Part shown: positions 24,373 through 31,131 of the stretch, one piece after another | How the letters are laid out: every line of letters starts with the position of its first letter | Position numbering within the stretch: position 1 is the first letter of the stretch | Assembly (NCBI GenBank): GCA_002049785.1 | Contig: MUKB01000026.1 | Coordinates: 1-31,131 of the forward strand | Source of the DNA: Caldifarciminota bacterium 4484_100 | Lineage (GTDB): Bacteria > Hydrothermota > Tepidihabitantia > SM23-42 | Length of the DNA stretch: 31,131 nucleotides | Direction: 5' to 3' | Position numbers and translations under genes: made by a program | The notes under the pieces: generated by a model | What the model was told of the DNA's origin: nothing | The model's database searches: none | Seen by the model: only the letters and a program-made list of their open reading frames with translations

Positions 24373-24411
24373 AAACTTTACATTTTATGCCGTGCACAAA
24401 GTGTAAAGTTT
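24373..24411. promoter_or_regulatory. Strong inverted repeat (10-14 bp arms) between the FmdB gene and the next promoter
   Basis: AAACTTTACA (24373-24382) and TGTAAAGTTT (24402-24411) are perfect inverted arms and extend inward by three A-T pairs and one G-T pair around the loop ATGCCGTGCAC. No T run follows on either strand, so a classic terminator is not obvious; an operator or mRNA-end hairpin is possible. Confidence 0.45.
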
Positions 24412-24452
24412 ATGAATATATGAATATAATAATCCAGAAATAAAAAATTTGC

Positions 24453-24481
24453 TTGACATTTAACCTTCCAATGCATATAAT
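24453..24481 (+). promoter_or_regulatory. Promoter of the 24488 gene, leaderless arrangement
   Basis: TTGACA (24453-24458), 17 bases, TATAAT (24476-24481), both perfect consensus. Six bases (AAAATA) separate TATAAT from the ATG at 24488. Confidence 0.8.
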
Positions 24482-24487
24482 AAAATA

Positions 24488-24868
24488 ATGGATGATATGA
24501 GTGCAACGATGAGAGAGAAGAACAAGCGACTTCTGTATAATAAACTCAAAAAGGCAGAAGAGGCGATATTGATGATTATGGACGAGCGGTCTTTTCTGCC
24601 GGACGACGCCATCGATCTACTCCTGACCGATATCCAGGAACGATTACAGGGATTGAGACCCTGTGCAGGATTAGATGCACTCCAGCTGGAAGAACTTTAT
24701 GTTAATATGATAATCGGTGTGATGAGCCAGGATCTGCTTGATGCCTCGGATAAATTAAACCTTTTGATGCTTTCAATAAAAAAGAGGCTTCAGAATTTTG
24801 ACCTCTATTTCGACCAACTGGAAAAGGGAAAGATGAAGAGGCCTTTTTTAGAACAGGAGGATGTATGA
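24488..24868 (+). CDS. Helical protein of unknown function
   Basis: 126 residues, not recognised. Mostly predicted alpha-helical with leucine-rich amphipathic stretches (KRLLYNKLKKAEEAILMIM, ALQLEELYVNMIIGVMSQDLL, KLNLLMLSIKKRLQNFDLYFDQLEKGK); no signal peptide, membrane helix or conserved motif. It has a perfect consensus promoter immediately upstream and the stop overlaps the next gene's ATG (GTATGA), so the two are co-translated. The product is presumably cytosolic while its partner is exported. Confidence 0.75.
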   Translation: MDDMSATMREKNKRLLYNKLKKAEEAILMIMDERSFLPDDAIDLLLTDIQERLQGLRPCAGLDALQLEELYVNMIIGVMSQDLLDASDKLNLLMLSIKKRLQNFDLYFDQLEKGKMKRPFLEQEDV

Positions 24869-25932
24869 AAAAATATATCATTTTCATTCTGTTTATAGTC
24901 GCCTTCCTTTATCCTCAGACCAAGGTTGTGGTCTTTGAACTCGAGACGATTGGGTTTGATAGAAATGTGGGTCGAATAGTTACTCGTTTGTTAAAAGACG
25001 CCTTTACCAAGGAAGAGAGCCTGCAAGTTATCGAATTACCTGAAGATTCAATCGTCTATCAAGCTGCAAAGGCCTGTTCAATTGCGAATCGATATGGTGC
25101 AGATAAGGCATTCGTCGGCGATCTGATGAAACTGGGCGAGAAATATATTGTCACCTTCAAATATCTTAATGTCTCTGATAACCGGGTTGAATTTTCTGAT
25201 CGAATATCGATAACAAAACTGGAGGAGATGGAGCTTGTTGCTACAAGGATTGTAGAATCGCTCATATCCCAAAAGCCCTTGTCAAGTGAAGTCAATGTGG
25301 GAGAGGTCGTTGAAACCGAGGTTCCTCCATTCAAGACCCGAGAACCCTTTATGACATTATCCCTCAAAACTGGATACTTTTACGGACTCTATTCAGGAGG
25401 AAGGGCTTGTGATATGTTTACAATAGAAACTGCATTTTCATACGAAACGAGGCATTTGTATACTGAGGCACTTTTTGGCTGGAACAATGGGACCGAGGCA
25501 ACCAATATCTATTTTGACTTATTGATTCATAAGATTTTCGGAGAGAAAGATTTTGCCTGGTATCTGGGTGCCGGGATTGGAGTTCACTCAATTACATTTA
25601 AGAAGTATTATCACCATTTTGACCAGGGTTATGATTGGTGGAGTTCTGAAAACGATGATGGTCCAGCATTTAATATCAATGGAGGCCTGATGCTATTTAG
25701 GACTTACAGGTTCAGAATTATCACGAACGCACGAGTGAGGTTCTTGTATGCAGGTAAATTTGGTCTCCAGCCTGATGTCGGCTTCACATTTGGGATAATG
25801 ACCCAGGGTTTTACAGGTAGGGAGGTAACAGAGAAGAAAGAAGAAATAAAGCATACATCAATCACAACTGAATGTGTCACCGGCTGTCTTGGGGCATTGG
25901 TTTTAGCATTACTCGTGGCTTCAGGGTGGTAA
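24865..25932 (+). CDS. Exported protein with a TolB-N/CsgG-like N-terminal domain and barrel-like C-terminal part
   Basis: 355 residues with a signal peptide (MKKYIIFILFIVAFLYPQ). Residues about 20-135 ('KVVVFELETIGFDRNVGRIVTRLLKDAF', 'VYQAAKACSIANRYGADKAFVGDLMKLGEKYIVTFKYLNVSDNRVEF') resemble the alpha/beta fold of periplasmic domains such as TolB-N, LpoB or CsgG. From about 160 the sequence turns to aromatic-rich strands like an outer-membrane protein ('LSLKTGYFYGLYSG', 'WYLGAGIGVHSITF', 'LQPDVGFTFGIMTQGF'). The end is odd: a hydrophobic helix with C-x3-C (ECVTGCLGALVLALLVASGW). GGAGG lies 5 bases before the ATG. Exact family not recognised. Confidence 0.7.
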   Translation: MKKYIIFILFIVAFLYPQTKVVVFELETIGFDRNVGRIVTRLLKDAFTKEESLQVIELPEDSIVYQAAKACSIANRYGADKAFVGDLMKLGEKYIVTFKYLNVSDNRVEFSDRISITKLEEMELVATRIVESLISQKPLSSEVNVGEVVETEVPPFKTREPFMTLSLKTGYFYGLYSGGRACDMFTIETAFSYETRHLYTEALFGWNNGTEATNIYFDLLIHKIFGEKDFAWYLGAGIGVHSITFKKYYHHFDQGYDWWSSENDDGPAFNINGGLMLFRTYRFRIITNARVRFLYAGKFGLQPDVGFTFGIMTQGFTGREVTEKKEEIKHTSITTECVTGCLGALVLALLVASGW

Positions 25933-26342
25933 TAGAATCAGGGGAGAAAGGCTTAAAAATCGTGCATTTTTAGTGTTATTTCTTAGTTTACATAATATAT
26001 GTTATCGGACATAAAGAAACAACCTGATGTTTCTCTAAAATTTACAAAACCTTAAGGTTAATTCAGCCTGAATTGCCTTTCTCTTACTGAATCAGCAAAC
26101 ACTACCAAATGATTATATAGTGAATTATGAGATATATTTGAAGTTAAATCAAATTTCAGTGATAAAACCTTTTAAAAGTATTTAAGATAGATTCATTAAG
26201 AAAATTGAATATGTTTCACTCTTATATCTTATGCTCATCTGTTCGGTTTTATTTTACAAAATCTGAGCAAGATTGGACAGACAATCTCTTTACTGTAATT
26301 CAGATTATTATTTTTTCATTTATTTTCGAAGAAATTTATATA
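25933..26342. other. AT-rich gap between convergent genes, no gene seen
   Basis: About 410 bases clearly richer in A+T than the flanking genes. Small palindromes: TAAAAAT-CGTGC-ATTTTTA (25954-25972) and AATTCAG-C-CTGAATT (26060-26074). None of the dispersed repeat modules found in the other gaps occurs here. It may be a decayed remnant, but no homology is visible. Confidence 0.6.
25954..25972 (+). terminator. Possible terminator after the exported protein gene
   Basis: Perfect 7-base arms around CGTGC, the second arm being T-rich. All pairs are A-T, so the stem is weak. Confidence 0.35.
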
Positions 26343-27590
26343 TTATTGAAGTAATTTATTAAGATAATCGGCAAAACTTTTAATTTCCACTGACTCCTGA
26401 TATCCTGTTTCCATATTTCTCACGGTATACACCCCTTTTTTCTCCTCATCCTCACCAAATATAATAACATAGTCAGATTGAATCCGATTTGCCTTCTTCA
26501 GCTGGGATTTTAAAGTGGCACTCGGATTTCCAAGAATGCAGATTCCATCCCTTTGCTGAATCAAACCCCTTATTTTCACCATCTCACTTATGAACCTCTC
26601 CCCTATTACAATAATAAAAATCTTCTTTTTCTGTTTAATCTCAGGAAGATTTTCTGGTAGAATCAAAAGAAGCCTTTCAACACCCATTGCCCAGCCTAAG
26701 CAGGCTAGATCTTTACCTCCAAGTTCTTTCATTAAGAGATCATACCTGCCTCCGGCCAGGATCGTATTCTGGGCGCCCAGCCCTCTGTGCTTGAACTCAA
26801 AAACGGTCCGGGTATAATAGTCAAGACCCCTGACCAGCTTTTTATTCTCAATATATTCTATCGAGAATGCATTAAGGAAATTTTTTACCTGATTATAGTG
26901 GTTTAAACATTGATCACAAAGATTATCAGTAATCTTCGGGGCATCGGTATAGATTATCTGACAGGTCTTGTTCTTGCAGTCAAATATCCTGAGAAAATTC
27001 CTCTGGAAACGACGCTGACAATCTGGACAGACCCGGTCGATTTTGGGTTTTAGATATTGGAGCAGTTTCTCCTTATATCGCCTCCGGCATTCAGGACAGC
27101 CGATCGAATTTATTTCGATTATTTTTTCGTTTAGACCAATTAAATTCAAGAACCTGTTTGCCTGCTCAATCATCTCCGCATCGTAGAAAGGCTCTCCTTC
27201 GCCGAGTAATTCGATTCCAATCTGCAAAAATTCCCGATATCTCCCTTTTTGAGGCCTTTCCTTGCGAAACATTGGTCCAATATATAGAAAGCGTGCTGGC
27301 ACCCGAAGGTTATTTTCAATGAATGCCCTTAAGACCGATGCGGTACCCTCTGGTCTCAATACATACTGTCTTTTATCGACTTCAAATAGATACATCTCCT
27401 TCTCCACAATGTCAGTGGTTTCACCAATCGAACGTGCAAATAGCTGGGCAAATTCAAAAGTTGGTGTCTTAATCTCAACATATCCTGAGGATTCAAAAAA
27501 TTGCCTTGCCTGATAATTGATTGCCTCTATCCTTTTCAATTCAAGGGCGAAGAGGTCCCTTGTTCCCTTAGGTCTTTGATAAATCATCAT
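26343..27590 (-). CDS. hisS: Histidyl-tRNA synthetase
   Basis: 415 residues, normal length. Class II motifs: an N-terminal 'RPKGTRDLFALELKRIEAI', motif 2 'FLYIGPMFRKERPQKGRYREFLQIGIELLG' (about 102-131), the histidine-specific 'LVRGLDYYTRTVFEF' (about 256-270) and 'LAGGRYDLLMKELGG'. The C-terminal anticodon-binding domain starts near 'KKKIFIIVIGERFISEMVKI'. The insertion domain carries four Cys pairs or near-pairs (GCPECR, VCPDCQ, DCKNKTC, LCDQCL), which could bind zinc. ATG 27590 overlaps the stop of the VanZ-like gene, so it is last in a short operon with EIIA-like and VanZ-like genes. Confidence 0.97.
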   Translation of the reverse strand: MMIYQRPKGTRDLFALELKRIEAINYQARQFFESSGYVEIKTPTFEFAQLFARSIGETTDIVEKEMYLFEVDKRQYVLRPEGTASVLRAFIENNLRVPARFLYIGPMFRKERPQKGRYREFLQIGIELLGEGEPFYDAEMIEQANRFLNLIGLNEKIIEINSIGCPECRRRYKEKLLQYLKPKIDRVCPDCQRRFQRNFLRIFDCKNKTCQIIYTDAPKITDNLCDQCLNHYNQVKNFLNAFSIEYIENKKLVRGLDYYTRTVFEFKHRGLGAQNTILAGGRYDLLMKELGGKDLACLGWAMGVERLLLILPENLPEIKQKKKIFIIVIGERFISEMVKIRGLIQQRDGICILGNPSATLKSQLKKANRIQSDYVIIFGEDEEKKGVYTVRNMETGYQESVEIKSFADYLNKLLQ

Positions 27591-27922
27591 CCTTCCTTCC
27601 CAATTCTTTTTCTGAATATTAAATAACAGATAAGTAGACCGGAAATCCCAGCCAGAATATCAAATAATTCCACATCGCGACCAGGGACGAAGAACTGTTG
27701 AAATTCAGCAAGCAGAGCTACTGAACAGCCGAGTATGAAGTAGTCACGCCATTTGAATAATCGAAGTTCACAAAGACCCAGGATAAAAAAGGCGACAAAG
27801 TGATAGATTTTATCCGCCGGGAATTTATCAATTCTGGGCACCGAAAGTTTCGGATATCCAGTCAGGACGAATATTATTCCAATCCAGAGTATCAATAATA
27901 CCCAGCGCACCGATTTTGTCAT
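27587..27922 (-). CDS. VanZ-family membrane protein
   Basis: 111 residues with three to four hydrophobic helices (WVLLILWIGIIFVLTG, IYHFVAFFILGLCEL, YFILGCSVALLAEFQQF, ILAGISGLLICYLIF) and the VanZ-like pattern 'DKIYHFVAFFILG' plus 'FVPGRDVELFDILAGISG'. The name comes from a teicoplanin-resistance protein, but the biochemical role is unknown and stand-alone VanZ-like proteins are widespread; no resistance should be read into it. The ATG overlaps the EIIA-like stop (ATGA) and its stop overlaps hisS, consistent with one operon. Confidence 0.85.
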   Translation of the reverse strand: MTKSVRWVLLILWIGIIFVLTGYPKLSVPRIDKFPADKIYHFVAFFILGLCELRLFKWRDYFILGCSVALLAEFQQFFVPGRDVELFDILAGISGLLICYLIFRKRIGKEG

Positions 27923-28353
27923 TCAGATTCCCATTCTTTTATCAGATTAATCGCCTCATCCGGTTTTTCACTCTCAATGAGCTCTTCCCGGAGATTATCG
28001 TCATTGAAGATACGTAGGGCCTGGGCAATTAGCGCTGCTGAATCGGTTTTCGGCGAGAATAGAAATAAGACGATTATCTTTACCGGTTCTGTTCCTTGCC
28101 CCAGTTTTATTCCCTTCTTATTGATTGCGATAATTACTTCGGTATTCTTCTTATGTCCAAGCACAATTCTTGGCAGGGCAAAATTTTTTCTCGTTATAAA
28201 CGACATCAATTTTTCCCTCTTGCTGATTTGATTAATTATCTCGTGGACGCCTGTTTCTTCACTCTTTTTCAACATTTTTCTCAGGGCATCAGAAAAATTT
28301 CTGGCCTCAAAATTGAATAGAATCTTATCTTTTTTCAGAAATCTATTAAGCAC
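27919..28353 (-). CDS. PTS EIIA-like (PtsN/fructose-type) protein lacking the active-site histidine
   Basis: About 144 residues matching the EIIA type-2 domain from 'FSDALRKMLKK' through 'REKLMSFITRKNFALPRIVLGHKKNTEVIIAINKKGIKLGQGTEPVKIIVLFLFSPK' to 'ALIAQALRIFNDDNLREELIE'. In EIIA domains the phospho-accepting His lies in 'IPH'; here that position is 'LPR' (Arg62), so phosphotransfer by the usual route should be impossible. A His five residues on (His67) is not an obvious substitute. I chose GTG 28353 because the -10 ends at 28359; TTG 28356 is the alternative. No other PTS gene is in the window, so a regulatory role is likelier than sugar uptake. Confidence 0.75.
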   Translation of the reverse strand: MLNRFLKKDKILFNFEARNFSDALRKMLKKSEETGVHEIINQISKREKLMSFITRKNFALPRIVLGHKKNTEVIIAINKKGIKLGQGTEPVKIIVLFLFSPKTDSAALIAQALRIFNDDNLREELIESEKPDEAINLIKEWESE

Positions 28354-28358
28354 CAATA

Positions 28359-28386
28359 ATTATTATCAATTTAAGAAGAAAGTCAA
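28359..28386 (-). promoter_or_regulatory. Promoter of the EIIA-like/VanZ/hisS operon, leaderless arrangement
   Basis: Minus strand: TTGACT (28386-28381), 16 bases, AATAAT (28364-28359, five of six consensus bases). The GTG at 28353 begins 5 bases after the -10. Confidence 0.5.
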
Positions 28387-28393
28387 TAACTCT

Positions 28394-28576
28394 TCATCCG
28401 TATTCGTCTTCATATTCTTCAATCCGTTCAAACATTTCTTTTGCCGCACCGCAATCCGGACATCCCCAGTAATCAGGAAGTTTTTCAAACAGAATACCAG
28501 GTTCCAAACCTGATTCTGGGTCCCCTTTTCTGGGGTCATAAATGTATCCGCATACTGAACACCGCCATCTAAACAT
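28394..28576 (-). CDS. Rubredoxin (second copy)
   Basis: 60 residues, Cys6-x2-Cys9 ([11 protein letters not shown]) and Cys39-x2-Cys42 ([15 protein letters not shown]), the complete Fe site. It has a short acidic tail (EEYEDEYG). It follows the nucleoside phosphorylase by 4 bases in the same operon, an unusual neighbour for an electron carrier; nothing in the sequence tells its partner. Differences from the 15974 copy are in the loop between the knuckles. Confidence 0.95.
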   Translation of the reverse strand: MFRWRCSVCGYIYDPRKGDPESGLEPGILFEKLPDYWGCPDCGAAKEMFERIEEYEDEYG

Positions 28577-28580
28577 TATC

Positions 28581-29318
28581 TCACTCTTTGCCTATAAATT
28601 CAGCATTGTAATTGTAGACTGTTTCTAAAACATACTCAATCAATCGGTCAGTGCCACGGGAAAGTTCCTGATCCGATACATATTTGGTGAAGCTCTCATC
28701 TGCTCCAACAAGGTCAGAGACAAGCAGAAATGATGCCGCGGATAATCCATTTTTGTTGGCAAGATAATATATCAAACTGGTCTCCATTTCGACTGCAAGG
28801 ATACCTCTTGCTCTTAGTTTGGGAACATAATCAGGAAATGGATTATAGAAGACATCAACACTTGCCACACCGCCAAAGTAGACCTTCAGATTCATCTTCT
28901 TTGCCACATCATAGCCGGCCTTCAATATCTCAAATGTTGCGTAAGGTGCATGGGGTTCTCCATTGAGATAGGTCCTTGTTGTTCCATCAACCGGTGTTGC
29001 GGCTATTGCAGCGATAATGTCGAGAGGTTTTATATGGGCGCCAATACCGCCGCAGGTTCCAACCCTGATAAATCTCTTCACCTCAAGCTGAATCAACTCC
29101 TCCATCACAATCCCTGCTGAAGGACATCCCATCCCTGTTGTTTGAACCGATATTGACATATCTTTATAGATTCCGGTAAAACCGAGCAACCCTCTATTCT
29201 TATTCACCAGTTTTGCATCCTTCAGCACCTTGCTTATCTTCTCTGCCCTTGCGGGGTCTCCGACAAGGAGAACGGTCGGGGCAAAATCTTCTTTTTCTGC
29301 CCTTATGTGAATCGGCAT
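28581..29318 (-). CDS. Purine-nucleoside/uridine phosphorylase family protein
   Basis: 245 residues, full length for the hexameric PNP/UdP family. Conserved parts: '[13 protein letters not shown]' near the N-terminus (phosphate loop Gly-Asp), '[31 protein letters not shown]', '[10 protein letters not shown]', and '[15 protein letters not shown]' (the Glu-Met-Glu nucleoside-binding motif), plus 'ASFLLVSD'. The start '[28 protein letters not shown]' resembles archaeal methylthioadenosine/purine phosphorylases more than E. coli DeoD. It splits nucleosides with phosphate; exact base preference cannot be told. AAAGGAGGTGAT precedes the ATG. It lies 24 bases after the M23 gene. Confidence 0.9.
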   Translation of the reverse strand: MPIHIRAEKEDFAPTVLLVGDPARAEKISKVLKDAKLVNKNRGLLGFTGIYKDMSISVQTTGMGCPSAGIVMEELIQLEVKRFIRVGTCGGIGAHIKPLDIIAAIAATPVDGTTRTYLNGEPHAPYATFEILKAGYDVAKKMNLKVYFGGVASVDVFYNPFPDYVPKLRARGILAVEMETSLIYYLANKNGLSAASFLLVSDLVGADESFTKYVSDQELSRGTDRLIEYVLETVYNYNAEFIGKE

Positions 29319-29342
29319 ATCACCTCCTTTTAATAGAATATC

Positions 29343-30560
29343 TTATTGCTTATTTGCAGAAACCGGTGGTTCATCTTCCGATAACTTTTTAATAACGGTA
29401 AGCAGAGAATCGCGATAGCGCTCAAAATCCTTGCGATATTTTTTATTGACAGATGGTGCCCTTGGTATCTTTACTCGTAAGGGGTTTATAGGACGACCAT
29501 TCTTGTGTAGTTCGAAATGGAGATGGGGACCGGTTGATAGTCCGGTTGAACCGACATAACCGATAAGTTGTCCCATCTTTACCCTCTTCCCTTTTCGCAA
29601 ACCTCTGGCAAATCTTGAAAGGTGACCATATCTGGTTTTGAAATTATTCTTGTGTCTTATCTCAACAAGCTTTCCATAACCTCCTTTCCATCCCATATAG
29701 GTTACAACACCGTCCCCGATTGAAGATACCGGAGCACCGCGGGGTGCTACATAATCGAGACCATGATGGGGACGCCAGATTTTGAGAATGGGATGAAATC
29801 TTCGTTCGGTAAAATAGGAACTTATATATGAATATCTCAGCGGTGCCTTTAGCAAGGATTTTCTTAAAGATTGGCCTTTGAGATTATAGTAGTCTTCACG
29901 ACCCTTCGGGTCTTTATAGTATATTCCATAGTAATCACCGATCTTACCTTTATATCTTAAAAATATGAGGGCATCATAATCGAGAAATTGGGAATCGCAG
30001 AATGTCTTATTGAAATAGAGGTAGAATGAGTCACCTTTTTGTGTTTCCGTAACAAAATCGATCTCCCAGGCGAATGCATCGGCATAACGAAAGACGAGAT
30101 TTGGAGTTTCGCCGTCAGCCAGTATTGCGTCATAAAGGGTTGATTTGATTTCACCTTTGATAAAGCAGGGAACAGTATCTACGTATGGATATTTCATTGA
30201 AACACTCAGTTTATCCGAGTTTCTGGAGACATAATAGACATCCCGGAGTGATTTAATATATACCAATTTAGAAAACTTTCCATCCTTTTTAACCAATGTT
30301 ATCGTGTCTCCAGGAATGCATCTTCTAAAAGAAAATCCCCCCTGTTTCAAACAATCTAATATTGAATAGACCAATCTGGAATCGGAGATGTTCTTTTTTA
30401 AGATAACCTCAAGATTTTCACCACGGTGCATAACATAATAACTTTTTGAATAGACAGGTTCTTTTTTCACCTCTTTTTTTCGCGCACAACTTAATAGTAA
30501 AATAAACAATAAACTAAAGACGGAGAAAATCCAGAAGTATAAATTATATCTTTTCTTCAA
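29343..30560 (-). CDS. M23-family peptidoglycan endopeptidase lipoprotein
   Basis: 405 residues from TTG 30560. A lipoprotein signal with lipobox LLLSC (Cys25) predicts membrane attachment. The middle part (about 40-240) has LysM-like and OPA-like strands ('YYVMHRGENLEVIL', 'CIPGDTITLVKKDGKFSKLVYIKS') seen in MepM/YebA-type peptidases. The catalytic M23 domain has the zinc ligands His and Asp in 'RPHHGLDYVAPRGAPV' (about 262) and 'HLHFELH' (about 346), with 'GRYGHL'-type sequence between. It probably cuts peptide cross-links in cell wall growth or division. The start overlaps the end of the upstream unknown gene by 17 bases. Confidence 0.92.
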   Translation of the reverse strand: MKKRYNLYFWIFSVFSLLFILLLSCARKKEVKKEPVYSKSYYVMHRGENLEVILKKNISDSRLVYSILDCLKQGGFSFRRCIPGDTITLVKKDGKFSKLVYIKSLRDVYYVSRNSDKLSVSMKYPYVDTVPCFIKGEIKSTLYDAILADGETPNLVFRYADAFAWEIDFVTETQKGDSFYLYFNKTFCDSQFLDYDALIFLRYKGKIGDYYGIYYKDPKGREDYYNLKGQSLRKSLLKAPLRYSYISSYFTERRFHPILKIWRPHHGLDYVAPRGAPVSSIGDGVVTYMGWKGGYGKLVEIRHKNNFKTRYGHLSRFARGLRKGKRVKMGQLIGYVGSTGLSTGPHLHFELHKNGRPINPLRVKIPRAPSVNKKYRKDFERYRDSLLTVIKKLSEDEPPVSANKQ

Positions 30561-31131
30561 TATACTTTTTCAACCAAGCGCCATAAACCCGATTTTTATA
30601 GGCGAATGAACAGCCTTCTACCGAGAGTTTAGGAATACGATTAAGGACTTCTATGATTCTTTGAAGTTCAGAAAATCCCCAGAGGTTGAACTCCAGCTGG
30701 AGAAAGCGTTTCTTAAAACGAGAGGCGATATTTCCAGAAAAGCCTATGCGACTTACAATCCGCTTCAATTCTTTAATCCTCACTGCAGTTGATACTGCGA
30801 TATGAATATGGAGAAAGTTTTTGATAACCTGCCAGTTGAAATTGGGGAATATCGAGATGATTCCCTTACGATTTTTTTTGGTCCAGATAAGGCGGGATAA
30901 TCTTACATCCGCCTCTGAATTTGGTGCATAAATGAGAGAATGAATCCTTTGATAGTCTAAATTTGTTGTATTATAAAATTCTGCAATGACCTCCCAATCC
31001 TGTTTCAACAAAAGCCGTGGTACCGTAATATTATATTCCCCAATCTTATAGGCCTCGGCATAGTCAAACCCGGGTATCTTATACGCAAGGCGCTGTGCCT
31101 CTTTTAAACTTCTTGTGAAGAAAAGATAACT
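30544..31131 (-). CDS. Unknown protein, cut by the window edge at its N-terminus
   Basis: The last 195 or so codons are visible; the frame is open to base 31131 (SYLFFTRSLKEAQRLAYKIPGFDYAEAYKIGEYNITVPRLLLKQDW), so the TTG at 31011 is not the true start. No family recognised. It mixes short hydrophobic strands (ISIFPNFNWQVIKNFLHIHIAVS) with basic helices (RIKELKRIVSRIG, RFKKRFLQLEFNLWGFSELQRIIEVL) and ends 'AYKNRVYGAWLKKYIEEKI'. The short strand/helix pairs would suit a small alpha/beta domain. It overlaps the M23 gene, so they are co-transcribed. Confidence 0.7.
   Translation of the reverse strand, partial: SYLFFTRSLKEAQRLAYKIPGFDYAEAYKIGEYNITVPRLLLKQDWEVIAEFYNTTNLDYQRIHSLIYAPNSEADVRLSRLIWTKKNRKGIISIFPNFNWQVIKNFLHIHIAVSTAVRIKELKRIVSRIGFSGNIASRFKKRFLQLEFNLWGFSELQRIIEVLNRIPKLSVEGCSFAYKNRVYGAWLKKYIEEKI

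Noticed and set aside
25933..26342. tRNA or small RNA gene in the AT-rich gap
   Set aside because: No cloverleaf arms or TTCGA-type loop; only short A-T palindromes were found.
27587..27922. Glycopeptide resistance from the VanZ name
   Set aside because: VanZ-like proteins are widespread and no van operon genes are nearby.

Overview
The window looks like a chromosomal stretch from an uncultivated, diderm, probably anaerobic bacterium. LolA, a beta-barrel-like protein, a secreted protein with a type-IX-like sorting tail and a lipoprotein peptidase point to an outer membrane. Two rubredoxins and a B12/radical-SAM enzyme point to anaerobiosis. The gene mix and intergenic repeats remind me of candidate phylum WOR-3 (Stahlbacteria) and neighbours of the FCB group; that placement is inference. 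No tRNA, rRNA, CRISPR array, transposase or phage gene was seen.

Layout. 1-5032 (minus): alpha-2-macroglobulin in two frames, followed at the edge by the probable start of a membrane protein (PBP1C candidate). 5346-10470 (minus): lolA, hotdog thioesterase, rimO (two frames), barrel-like protein, TPR protein, Asp/Glu-type racemase. 11150-14357 (plus): ExeA-like ATPase, CheW, MCP (two frames), second CheW. 14377-18152 (plus): secreted lamin-tail protein, rubredoxin, ECF sigma, anti-sigma, Spy/CpxP-like protein, tRNA-binding protein. 18704-23857 (plus): glutaminyl-tRNA synthetase, macrodomain, ABC-class ATPase, B12/radical-SAM protein with a broken start. 24150-25932 (plus): FmdB-type zinc ribbon and two unknowns. 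26343-31131 (minus): unknown partial gene, M23 peptidase, nucleoside phosphorylase, rubredoxin, EIIA-like protein, VanZ-like protein, HisRS.

Two signals stand out. First, five genes (A2M, rimO, TPR, MCP, radical SAM) have frame breaks. In A2M and rimO a defined piece of the protein is absent, and at three junctions both reading frames look native across the same short stretch, as expected if a segment was lost between short direct repeats, either in the genome or in assembly. Second, four intergenic islands are mosaics of the same modules: 9-bp tandem arrays of consensus AAACCAGAN, palindromic elements and short TTTCGGAT or TCATTGAG-type repeats. Three arrays end 5-6 bp before the -35 box of the downstream gene. 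Five promoters lie so close to the start codon that the mRNAs should be leaderless.

No complete novel defence or metabolic system can be asserted. The candidate units worth following are the ATPase-CheW-MCP-CheW cluster without CheA, the macrodomain/ABC-ATPase/B12-radical-SAM cluster, and the repeat-array/promoter arrangement.
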